A stretch of 64,000 nucleotides of DNA from Amycolatopsis camponoti (GTDB lineage Bacteria; Actinomycetota; Actinomycetes; Mycobacteriales; Pseudonocardiaceae), in the NCBI RefSeq assembly GCF_902497555.1, contig NZ_CABVGP010000001.1:2026501-2090500 (forward strand), in the 5' to 3' direction. Below are positions 35,022-43,220 of the stretch, piece after piece. How positions within the stretch are numbered: the first letter of the stretch is position 1; each line of letters starts with the position of its first letter. The notes beneath the pieces were generated by a model, which was not told the DNA's origin, searched no databases, and saw only the letters and a list, made by a program, of their open reading frames with translations. A program made the position numbers and the translations under genes.

Positions 35022-36974
35022 GTGCCCGACGACATCCCCTCCCGCAGCGCCCTGCACCAGCTCGCCGACCGCTACGGCGTCGCCACCCGGTACGAGAACG
35101 CCGACCAGGTCTGGGTCGAGGTCGAAGACGACGTCGTCGTCGCCGTCCTCGGGCAGTTCGGGGTCGACGCCACCAGCGACGACGCGATCGCGCGGGCGCT
35201 CGATGTGCGGGAAACTCCCGGCAGGCTGCCGCCGACCATCGTCCTGAAGGAGGGCAGTACGCGGAGCCTCGGGACCAACGCCGAGATCTTCCTCGAAGAC
35301 GGGGGCCGGCGCGTCACCGCCGGCGAGCTGCCCGCCGACCTGCCGCTGGGCTGGCACCGGATCGTCACCGCCGACCAGGACGTCGTGCTCGCCGTCGTCC
35401 CCGCGAAGCTGCCGGACGTCCCGCCGGCCTGGGGCTGGATGCTGCAGCTCTACGCCCTGCACTCGGCCGGGTCGTGGGGCATCGGCGACTACGCCGACCT
35501 CGCGACCTTCGCCGCCCGCTCGGCCTCGGAGCTGGACGCCGGCGTGCTTCTGGTCAACCCCGTGCAGGCCTTCAGCCCGGCCCACCCGGTCGAACGGTCG
35601 CCGTACTCGCCCGCGAGCCGGCGCTTCGCCAACCCGATCTACCTGCGTGTCACCGCGACCGAGACGTTCGAGCGGGCCGACGCGGCGACGCGGGAGGCGG
35701 TCGAGTCGCTGGTCCCGGACCGCGACGGCGAGCTCATCGACTACGACAAGGTCTGGACGGCGAAGCGCGCCGCCCTCGAGCTGCTGTGGCCGCACCGCGT
35801 CGAGGAGCTGCCCGAAGACCGGGACCTCGAAGACTTCGCCCTCTTCTGCGCCCTCGCCGAGCAGCACGGCGCCGACTGGCGGGAGTGGCCGGAGCCGCTC
35901 CGGAACCCGGCCGGGCCCGAGGTCGAAAAAGCTCGCGAGGAGCTGAAGGACCGCGTCGGCTTCCACACCTGGCTCCAGCACCTCTGCCGGGAGCAGCTGG
36001 AAACCGCCCGGAAAGCGGCGAAAGACGCCGGGATGACCGTCGGGATCGTGCACGACCTGCCCGTCGGCGTGCACCCGGGCGGGGCCGACACCTGGGCCGC
36101 CCGGGACGTCTTCGCCGCCGACGTCCGTGTCGGCGCGCCGCCGGACGCCTTCAACCAGCAGGGCCAGGACTGGAACCTGCCGCCGTGGCGGCCGGACAAG
36201 CTCGCCGAGGCCGGGTACGCGCCCTTCCGGGACGTCATCCGGGGTGTCCTGCGCTACGCCGACGGCATCCGGGTCGACCACATCGCCGGGCTCTGGCGGC
36301 TCTGGTGGATCCCGCCGGGCGAGCCCGCGCACCGCGGCACGTACGTCCACTACGACGCCGAGGCCATGGTCGGCGTGCTCGCGCTGGAGGCGCACCGCGC
36401 CGGCGCGATCGTCGTGGGGGAGGACCTCGGGACCGTCGAGGAGACCGTCACCGAGACCATGCACGAGCGCGGCATGCTCAGCTCGGCCGTGCTCTGGTTC
36501 GAGCGCGACTGGGACGCGCCGGGCAAGCCGTTCACGCGCCCGGCCGAGTGGGACCCGGCGGCGATGGCCAGCATTTCCACGCACGACCTGCCGACGGTCA
36601 CCGGCTGGCTGCGGGGCGAGCACGTCCGGGTCCGGGCCGAGCTGGGGCTGCTGGACCGGGGCGTCGAGGCCGAAGAAGAGGCGGCCGCCGCCGAACGTGA
36701 AGCTTTGTTCGAACTCGTTGCGCGCGAAGGGATCCCGGACGACGACCCGGTCGTCGCCTTGCACACGCTGCTCGCGGAGGCCGCGTCGCGGCTGGTGCTG
36801 ACCTCGCCGGCGGACGTCGCGGGCCAGGTGCGGCAGCCGAATCTGCCCGGGACGGTCGACCAGTACCCTAACTGGCGGATTCCCCTTCCCGTCAGCGTCG
36901 ACGGCTTCTTCACCGCGAAGGGGGTGCGCGCCGCGGTGGCCCCGCTGGCTGCGGCGCGTCCGTTGCCCGGGTAA
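35022..36974 (+). CDS. malQ: 4-alpha-glucanotransferase (amylomaltase, GH77)
   Basis: This cytoplasmic disproportionating enzyme of about 650 aa moves maltosyl and longer glucans between chains. A family N-terminal region of about 130 residues precedes the GH77 barrel. Visible landmarks are WGIGDYADL, PDAFNQQGQDWNLPPW, the nucleophile in GIRVDHIAGLWRLWW and the acid/base Glu in VVGEDLGTV. The third carboxylate lies in STHDLPTVTGW. GTG 35022 gives the usual start; ATG 34986 and GTG 34968 are upstream options. It opens the glucan/trehalose cluster and diverges from the permease gene. It would recycle the short maltodextrins left by GlgX and TreYZ. Confidence 0.92.
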   Translation: MPDDIPSRSALHQLADRYGVATRYENADQVWVEVEDDVVVAVLGQFGVDATSDDAIARALDVRETPGRLPPTIVLKEGSTRSLGTNAEIFLEDGGRRVTAGELPADLPLGWHRIVTADQDVVLAVVPAKLPDVPPAWGWMLQLYALHSAGSWGIGDYADLATFAARSASELDAGVLLVNPVQAFSPAHPVERSPYSPASRRFANPIYLRVTATETFERADAATREAVESLVPDRDGELIDYDKVWTAKRAALELLWPHRVEELPEDRDLEDFALFCALAEQHGADWREWPEPLRNPAGPEVEKAREELKDRVGFHTWLQHLCREQLETARKAAKDAGMTVGIVHDLPVGVHPGGADTWAARDVFAADVRVGAPPDAFNQQGQDWNLPPWRPDKLAEAGYAPFRDVIRGVLRYADGIRVDHIAGLWRLWWIPPGEPAHRGTYVHYDAEAMVGVLALEAHRAGAIVVGEDLGTVEETVTETMHERGMLSSAVLWFERDWDAPGKPFTRPAEWDPAAMASISTHDLPTVTGWLRGEHVRVRAELGLLDRGVEAEEEAAAAEREALFELVAREGIPDDDPVVALHTLLAEAASRLVLTSPADVAGQVRQPNLPGTVDQYPNWRIPLPVSVDGFFTAKGVRAAVAPLAAARPLPG

Positions 36975-37066
36975 CGGGTACCCCCCGGCGCACGACCCCC
37001 GCAGTGATGCGCGTCCGCGAGTGCGGGCGCGCCCGGTACACCCTGTAACAGCTCGAGGAGACCCCA

Positions 37067-39187
37067 GTGCGGCCCTGGCCCGGAACGCCCTACCCGCTCG
37101 GCGCCACCTACGACGGAGTCGGGACGAACTTCGCCCTCTTCTCCGAGGTGGCCGAGCGAGTCGAACTGTGCCTGTTCGACGCCGAGGGCAACGAGACGCG
37201 GTACGCGCTCGAAGAGGTGGACGGCTTCGTCCACCACGGCTACCTGCTCAACGTCGGGCCCGGCCAGCGGTACGGCTTCCGGGTGCACGGCCCGTACGAC
37301 CCGGCCCGCGGCCTGCGCTGCAACCCGAACAAGCTGCTCATCGACCCCTACGCGAAGGCCGTCTCGCACGGCGTGAAGTGGGACGAGTCGCTCTTCGGCT
37401 ACCAGTTCGCCAACCCGGAGGAGCGCAACGACGACGACTCCGCCGGCCGGGTGCCGTACTCGCTGGTGGCGAGCCCGTTCTTCGACTGGGGCAACGACCG
37501 CCAGCCGAAGCGGCCGTACAACGAGACGGTCATCTACGAAGCGCACGTCAAGGGCATGACGGTGAACCACCCGTTCGTGCCCGAGGCGCTGCGGGGGACG
37601 TACGCCGGGATGGCGCACCCCGCCGTCATCGAACACCTGCAGAAGCTCGGCGTGACGGCGGTGGAGCTGCTGCCGGTGCACCAGTTCGTCTCCGACCACG
37701 GCCTGGAGGAGAAGGGCCTCACGAACTACTGGGGCTACAACACGATCGGCTACTTCGCGCCGCACGACTCCTACGCCGCGATGCCCGGCGAAGGCGGCCA
37801 GGTCCAGGAGTTCAAGGGCATGGTCAAGGCCTTCCACGAGGCCGGCATCGAAGTGATCCTCGACGTGGTTTACAACCACACCGCGGAGGGCAACCACCTC
37901 GGGCCGACCCTGTCGATGCGCGGCATCGACAACGAGGCCTACTACCGCGTGGTCGAGGGGGAGCCGGAGTACTACATGGACTACACCGGCACCGGTAACT
38001 CCCTCAACGTGCGCAACCCGCACACCCTGCAGCTGATCATGGACTCGCTGCGCTACTGGGTGACGGAGATGCACGTCGACGGCTTCCGCTTCGACCTCGC
38101 CTCGGCGCTGGCGCGCGAGTTCTACGACGTCGACCGGCTGTCCACGTTCTTCGACCTCGTGCAGCAGGACCCGATCGTGAGCCAGGTGAAGCTGATCGCC
38201 GAGCCGTGGGACGTCGGCCCGGGTGGCTACCAGGTCGGCAACTTCCCGCCCCTGTGGACGGAGTGGAACGGGCAGTACCGCGACACCGTCCGCGACTTCT
38301 GGCGCGGCGAGCCCTCGACGCTGGGTGAGTTCGCCTCGCGGATCACCGGCTCGTCCGACCTCTACCAGGACGACGGCCGCCGCCCGTTCGCGTCGATCAA
38401 CTTCGTCACCGCCCACGACGGCTTCACGCTGCGGGACCTGGTGTCCTACAACGAAAAGCACAACGAGGCCAACGGCGAGGACGGCCGCGACGGCGCCGAC
38501 GACAACCGGTCGTGGAACTGCGGGGTCGAGGGCGAGACCGACGACCCGGAGGTCAACGAGCTGCGCATCCGCCAGCAACGCAACATGCTGGCCACCGTGC
38601 TGCTGTCCCAGGGCGTGCCGATGGTCCTGCACGGCGACGAGTTCGGCCGCACCCAGCAGGGCAACAACAACGTCTACTGCCAGGACTCCGAGCTGTCCTG
38701 GATGGACTGGGAGCTGGCCACCGAGCACGCCGACCTGGTGCGGTTCACCGGCGGGGTGAGCGCGTTCCGGCACCAGCACCCGGTGTTCCGCCGCCGCCGG
38801 TTCTTCCAGGGCGGCCCGGTCGGCAAGGGCGACAAGCTCGGCGACATCGCCTGGTTCACCCCGGCCGGCGAGGAGATGACCGAGCAGAACTGGGACGACG
38901 GCTTCGGCAAGGCGGTCGTCGTCTTCCTCAACGGCCAGGCGATCCCCGACCTCGACCCCCGCGGGATGCACGTCGAGGACGACTCGTTCCTGCTCGCGTT
39001 CAACGCCCACTACGAGGACATCGACGCCAAGCTCCCGGGCAACGGCTACGGCCAGGCCTGGACGGTCGTCATCGACACCGCGACGGGCGAGGTCGAGCCG
39101 CGCGAACCGAAGTCCATCGAAGGCGGCGGCCAGTTCACGCTGCCCGCCCGGTCCCTGATCGTGCTGCAGCGAACGGAGCCCGCATGA
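37067..39187 (+). CDS. glgX: Glycogen debranching enzyme GlgX/TreX (GH13), copy 1
   Basis: This isoamylase-type enzyme of 706 aa hydrolyses alpha-1,6 branches of glycogen-like glucan. An N-terminal CBM48 domain (GTNFALFSEVAERVELCLFD) precedes the GH13 barrel. The nucleophile Asp is in GFRFDLASAL, the acid/base Glu in LIAEPWDVG and the third Asp in TAHDGFTLRDLVSYNEKHNE. GAGGAG precedes the GTG start. Its stop overlaps the treY start (ATGA), so debranching is coupled to trehalose formation, as for TreX in other actinobacterial treXYZ sets. A second copy lies at 43221. Confidence 0.95.
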   Translation: MRPWPGTPYPLGATYDGVGTNFALFSEVAERVELCLFDAEGNETRYALEEVDGFVHHGYLLNVGPGQRYGFRVHGPYDPARGLRCNPNKLLIDPYAKAVSHGVKWDESLFGYQFANPEERNDDDSAGRVPYSLVASPFFDWGNDRQPKRPYNETVIYEAHVKGMTVNHPFVPEALRGTYAGMAHPAVIEHLQKLGVTAVELLPVHQFVSDHGLEEKGLTNYWGYNTIGYFAPHDSYAAMPGEGGQVQEFKGMVKAFHEAGIEVILDVVYNHTAEGNHLGPTLSMRGIDNEAYYRVVEGEPEYYMDYTGTGNSLNVRNPHTLQLIMDSLRYWVTEMHVDGFRFDLASALAREFYDVDRLSTFFDLVQQDPIVSQVKLIAEPWDVGPGGYQVGNFPPLWTEWNGQYRDTVRDFWRGEPSTLGEFASRITGSSDLYQDDGRRPFASINFVTAHDGFTLRDLVSYNEKHNEANGEDGRDGADDNRSWNCGVEGETDDPEVNELRIRQQRNMLATVLLSQGVPMVLHGDEFGRTQQGNNNVYCQDSELSWMDWELATEHADLVRFTGGVSAFRHQHPVFRRRRFFQGGPVGKGDKLGDIAWFTPAGEEMTEQNWDDGFGKAVVVFLNGQAIPDLDPRGMHVEDDSFLLAFNAHYEDIDAKLPGNGYGQAWTVVIDTATGEVEPREPKSIEGGGQFTLPARSLIVLQRTEPA

Positions 39188-41460
39188 CGGTGCCGGAGTC
39201 GACCTACCGGGTGCAGCTGCGCCCGGAGTTCCCCTTCAGCGAAGCGGCGGAGATCGCCGGCTACCTGCGAGACCTGGGCGCCGGCGCGCTCTACGCGTCG
39301 CCGGTGCTCGACGCGGCACCCGGCTCGACCCACGGCTACGACGTCGTCGACCCGACGCGCGCGCGGCCGGAGCTGGGCGGCGAGGCGGCTCGCGCGGCGC
39401 TGAGCGCGAAGCTGAAGGAGCTCGGGCTCGGCCTGGTCGTCGACATCGTGCCGAACCACATGTCGGTCGAGGTGCCGAAGGTCAACCGGTGGTGGTGGGA
39501 CGTGCTCACGCACGGCCGCGACTCGGAGTTCGCGTCCTTCTTCGACGTCGACTGGGCACGCGGGCCGCTCCTGCTGCCGGTGCTCGGCGACGATGACGCC
39601 GTCTCGGAGCTGACCGTCGAGGGCGACGAGCTGGTTTATTACGACCACCGCTTCCCGATCGCCCCCGGCACGGGAAGCGGGACACCGCAAGAGGTCCACG
39701 AGCGCCAGCACTACCGCCTGATCGGCTGGCAACGCGGCAACGCGGAGCTGACCTACCGCCGGTTCTTCGACATCACGAACCTGGCCGCGGTCCGCGTCGA
39801 AGACCCGACGGTGTTCGCCGAGACGCACGGCGAGGTCCTGCGCTGGGTCGCCGACGGCGACGTCACCGGCCTGCGCGTCGACCACCCGGACGGCCTCGCC
39901 GACCCGGGCGGCTACTTCCGGCGGCTGCGGGAGAACGCGCCGAACGCGTGGATCGTGGCGGAGAAGATCCTGCACCCCGGCGAGCCGCTGCCGCAGAGCT
40001 GGCCGGTCGACGGCACCACCGGCTACGACGCCCTGCGCGAGATCGCCGGCGTCTTCGTCGACCCGGCCGCCGAGCCCGACTTCACCGCGCTGGCCACGGA
40101 GCTGGGCGTGAAGACCGGCTACCACCGCGTCGAGGCCGAGGCCCGGCGCCTGGTCACCGAGCACATCCTGGTCGCCGAGGTCCGGCGGATCGCCGCGCTG
40201 CTGCCCGACATCGACCCGGAGCAGGCCCGGCAAGCCGTCGCCGAGACCATGGTCGCTTTCCCCGTCTACCGCTCCTACCTGCCCGAAGGCGCGGCGAACT
40301 GGGCGGCCGCGATCGACGGGGCCCGCCAGGCGCGGCCCGACCTCGCCGACGCGCTGCTCATCCTCGACGCCTACGTGCGCAAGAACCCCGAGAGCGAGCT
40401 GGCCACCCGGATCCAGCAGACGTCCGGCATGGTCGTGGCCAAGGGCACCGAGGACACGACGTTCTACCGCTACACCCGCTTCGCCGCGCTGAACGAGGTC
40501 GGCGGCAACCCGGACCGGTTCGGCCTCGGCGTCGAGGAGTTCCACCGCCTGGCAGCCGAGCGCGAAGCCGGGCACCCGGCCTCGATGACGACGCTGACCA
40601 CGCACGACACCAAGCGCTCGGAGGACACCCGCGCGCGGATGGCGGTGCTTGCGGAGGTGCCCGGCGAGTTCGCCGAGGCCGTCCGCCGGTGGACCGCGCG
40701 ACGCGGCATCGACGAGCCGTCGCTGAACCTCCTGGCCTGGCAGACGCTGGTGTCGACCTGGCCGATCGAGCCGGCCCGGCTGCGGGACTACCTCGACAAG
40801 GCGGCCAAGGAAGCCAAGCTCCGGACCAGCTGGACCAGCCACGACGAGGCGTTCGAGGCCGACGTCGCGGCGTGGCCCGAAGACGTCCTCGGCGACGCCG
40901 AGCTGGCGTCCGACGTCGAGGCGTTCGTCGCGCGCATCGAAAAAGCGGGGTACGCGAACTCGCTCGGCCAGAAGCTGGTGCAGCTGACCGCGCCCGGCGT
41001 CCCGGACGTCTACCAGGGCACCGAGCTCTGGGACTTCTCCCTGGTCGACCCGGACAACCGCCGCCCGGTCGACTACGCGGTCCGCCGCGAAATCCTGGCC
41101 CGCGTCCTCGACGGCGAGCTGCCGGAGATCGACGCGTCGGGCGCGGCGAAGCTGCTCGTGGTGCACAAGGCGCTGCGGCTGCGCCGCGAACACCCGGCGC
41201 TGTTCCGCGGCTACCGGCCGCTGCGGGCCGAAGGAGCCGCGGCCGAGCACTGCCTGGCCTTCACCCGGAGCGCGGACCTGGCGGTCGCGGTGACGCGGCT
41301 GCCGATCGGCCTCGAAGCCGCCGGCGGCTGGCGCGACACCGTGCTCCCGCTGCCGGCCGGCGTCTGGACCGACGTCCTGACCGGCCGCGACGTCACCGGC
41401 GAGCCCGCCGTCCTGTTCGAGCGGTACCCCGTCGCGTTGCTGGTGCGAGGAGACGCATGA
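39184..41460 (+). CDS. treY: Maltooligosyl trehalose synthase
   Basis: This enzyme converts the reducing end of a maltodextrin from an alpha-1,4 to an alpha,alpha-1,1 bond, giving maltooligosyl trehalose. The 758-aa protein starts with the family sequence STYRVQLRPEFPFSEA. GH13 motifs are VVDIVPNHMSV, the nucleophile in GLRVDHPDGLADPGG, the Glu in WIVAEKIL and the Asp in TLTTHDTKRSEDTRARM. It overlaps glgX upstream and treZ downstream by four bases each (ATGA), so the three are translationally coupled. TreZ then releases free trehalose. Confidence 0.96.
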   Translation: MTVPESTYRVQLRPEFPFSEAAEIAGYLRDLGAGALYASPVLDAAPGSTHGYDVVDPTRARPELGGEAARAALSAKLKELGLGLVVDIVPNHMSVEVPKVNRWWWDVLTHGRDSEFASFFDVDWARGPLLLPVLGDDDAVSELTVEGDELVYYDHRFPIAPGTGSGTPQEVHERQHYRLIGWQRGNAELTYRRFFDITNLAAVRVEDPTVFAETHGEVLRWVADGDVTGLRVDHPDGLADPGGYFRRLRENAPNAWIVAEKILHPGEPLPQSWPVDGTTGYDALREIAGVFVDPAAEPDFTALATELGVKTGYHRVEAEARRLVTEHILVAEVRRIAALLPDIDPEQARQAVAETMVAFPVYRSYLPEGAANWAAAIDGARQARPDLADALLILDAYVRKNPESELATRIQQTSGMVVAKGTEDTTFYRYTRFAALNEVGGNPDRFGLGVEEFHRLAAEREAGHPASMTTLTTHDTKRSEDTRARMAVLAEVPGEFAEAVRRWTARRGIDEPSLNLLAWQTLVSTWPIEPARLRDYLDKAAKEAKLRTSWTSHDEAFEADVAAWPEDVLGDAELASDVEAFVARIEKAGYANSLGQKLVQLTAPGVPDVYQGTELWDFSLVDPDNRRPVDYAVRREILARVLDGELPEIDASGAAKLLVVHKALRLRREHPALFRGYRPLRAEGAAAEHCLAFTRSADLAVAVTRLPIGLEAAGGWRDTVLPLPAGVWTDVLTGRDVTGEPAVLFERYPVALLVRGDA

Positions 41461-43169
41461 GGTTCAGCGTGTGGGCGCCGTCCGCCCGCCGGGTCCGGGT
41501 GACCGTCGACGCCGGCGTGCACGAGATGACCGCCGGCGACGGCGGCTGGTGGCACGCCGAGGCCGAGGGGATCAACTACGCCTTCGTCCTCGACGACTCC
41601 GACGACCGCCTGCCCGACCCGCGGTCGCGGTGGCAGCCCCACGGCGTCCACCGCGAGTCGCGCGTCTACGACCACGGCGAGTTCGAGTGGACCGACGACG
41701 CGTGGCACGGCCGGCAGCTCCCGGGCGGGGTCGTCTACGAGCTGCACGTCGGGACGTTCACCGAGGGCGGCACCTTCGACGCGGCCATCGACCGGCTCGA
41801 CCACCTCGTCGACCTGGGCATCACCCACGTCGAGCTGCTGCCCGTCAACTCCTTCGACGGCACCGCGGGCTGGGGGTACGACGGCGTCCTCTGGGGCGCG
41901 GTCCACGAGCCCTACGGCGGGCCCGACGGCTTCAAGCGGTTCGTCGACGCGGCCCACGCGCGCGGGCTGGCCGTCGTGCTCGACGTCGTCTACAACCACC
42001 TCGGGCCCTCGGGCGCCTACCTCGACCGGTTCGGCCCGTACTTCGCCGGGCAGAACGACTGGGGACCCGGGCTGAACCTCGACGGCGCCGGCTCGGACGA
42101 GGTCCGCCGGTACGTCGTGGACAACGCGCTGAGCTGGTTCCGCGACTTCCACGTCGACGGCCTGCGCCTGGACGCGGTGCACGCGCTGCTCGACCGGCGG
42201 GCCGTCCACCTGCTCGAACAGCTCGCCACCGAGACCGAGGCCCTGTCCGCGGCGCTGAACCGGCCGCTGACGCTGATCGCCGAGTCCGACCTCAACGACC
42301 CGAAGCTGGTCACGCCCCGTGAGCGCGGCGGGTACGGCCTGCACGCGCAGTGGTCGGACGACTTCCACCACGCGCTGCACGTCAAGCTCACCGGCGAGGA
42401 CTCGGGCTACTACACCGACTTCGCCGCGCAGGACGCCGTCGAGCGGGTCCTGCGCGGGGTGTTCTTCCACGCCGGGACCTGGTCGTCGTTCCGCGAGCGG
42501 ACCCACGGGCGCCCGGTCGACACCCGGACCGTGCCGGGCCACCGCTTCCTCGCCTACCTGCAGGACCACGACCAGATCGGCAACCGCGCCACCGGCGACC
42601 GGCTCTCCACGACGGTCTCGCCGGACCGGCTGGCCTGCGGCGCGGCGATCCTGTTCTGCTCGCCGTTCACGCCGATGGTGTTCATGGGGGAGGAGTGGGC
42701 GGCGAGCACGCCGTGGCAGTTCTTCGCTTCCTTCCCGGACCCGGAGCTGGCCGACGCGGTCCGCACGGGCCGCCGTCGCGAGTTCGCCCGGCACGGCTGG
42801 GGCGAGTCCGACGTGCCCGACCCGATGGACCCGGCGACCGTCGAGCGTTCCCGGCTCGACTGGACCGAGGTGGACACGCCCGGCCACCGGGAGATGCTGG
42901 AGCTGTACCGGACGCTGATCCGGCTGCGCCGCGAGCGGCCCGAGCTGGCCGGCCCATGGCTCGCCGACCTGCGGGTCGACACCGCACCGGACGGCTCGTG
43001 GCTCGTGCTGCACCGCGGCGGGCTGCGGCTGGCCGTCAACTTCGGCCCCGGCCCGGTCACGCTCCCGCTGGGCGCGACCACGGCCCTGCTGACCTGGGCC
43101 GGGGCCACCGTGGACGGTGGTGCCGCCGAGCTGGCCCCGGACAGTTTCGTTCTGGTCGAAACCCGGTAA
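41457..43169 (+). CDS. treZ: Maltooligosyl trehalose trehalohydrolase
   Basis: This enzyme cuts free trehalose from maltooligosyl trehalose made by TreY. The 570-aa protein has a short CBM48-like N-terminus beginning MRFSVWAPSARRVRV. The GH13 barrel carries VVLDVVYNHLGPSG, the nucleophile in DGLRLDAVHAL, the acid/base Glu in LIAESDLND and the Asp in LQDHDQIGNRATG. The family segment FCSPFTPMVFMGEEW follows. Its start overlaps treY by four bases. The second glgX starts 51 bases later, so one transcript could cover all of 37067-45368. Confidence 0.96.
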   Translation: MRFSVWAPSARRVRVTVDAGVHEMTAGDGGWWHAEAEGINYAFVLDDSDDRLPDPRSRWQPHGVHRESRVYDHGEFEWTDDAWHGRQLPGGVVYELHVGTFTEGGTFDAAIDRLDHLVDLGITHVELLPVNSFDGTAGWGYDGVLWGAVHEPYGGPDGFKRFVDAAHARGLAVVLDVVYNHLGPSGAYLDRFGPYFAGQNDWGPGLNLDGAGSDEVRRYVVDNALSWFRDFHVDGLRLDAVHALLDRRAVHLLEQLATETEALSAALNRPLTLIAESDLNDPKLVTPRERGGYGLHAQWSDDFHHALHVKLTGEDSGYYTDFAAQDAVERVLRGVFFHAGTWSSFRERTHGRPVDTRTVPGHRFLAYLQDHDQIGNRATGDRLSTTVSPDRLACGAAILFCSPFTPMVFMGEEWAASTPWQFFASFPDPELADAVRTGRRREFARHGWGESDVPDPMDPATVERSRLDWTEVDTPGHREMLELYRTLIRLRRERPELAGPWLADLRVDTAPDGSWLVLHRGGLRLAVNFGPGPVTLPLGATTALLTWAGATVDGGAAELAPDSFVLVETR

Positions 43170-43220
43170 CTCCGGCGGCACCCCGCGCGCGAAGCGGGCC
43201 GGATCTGGGACGATTCAGGA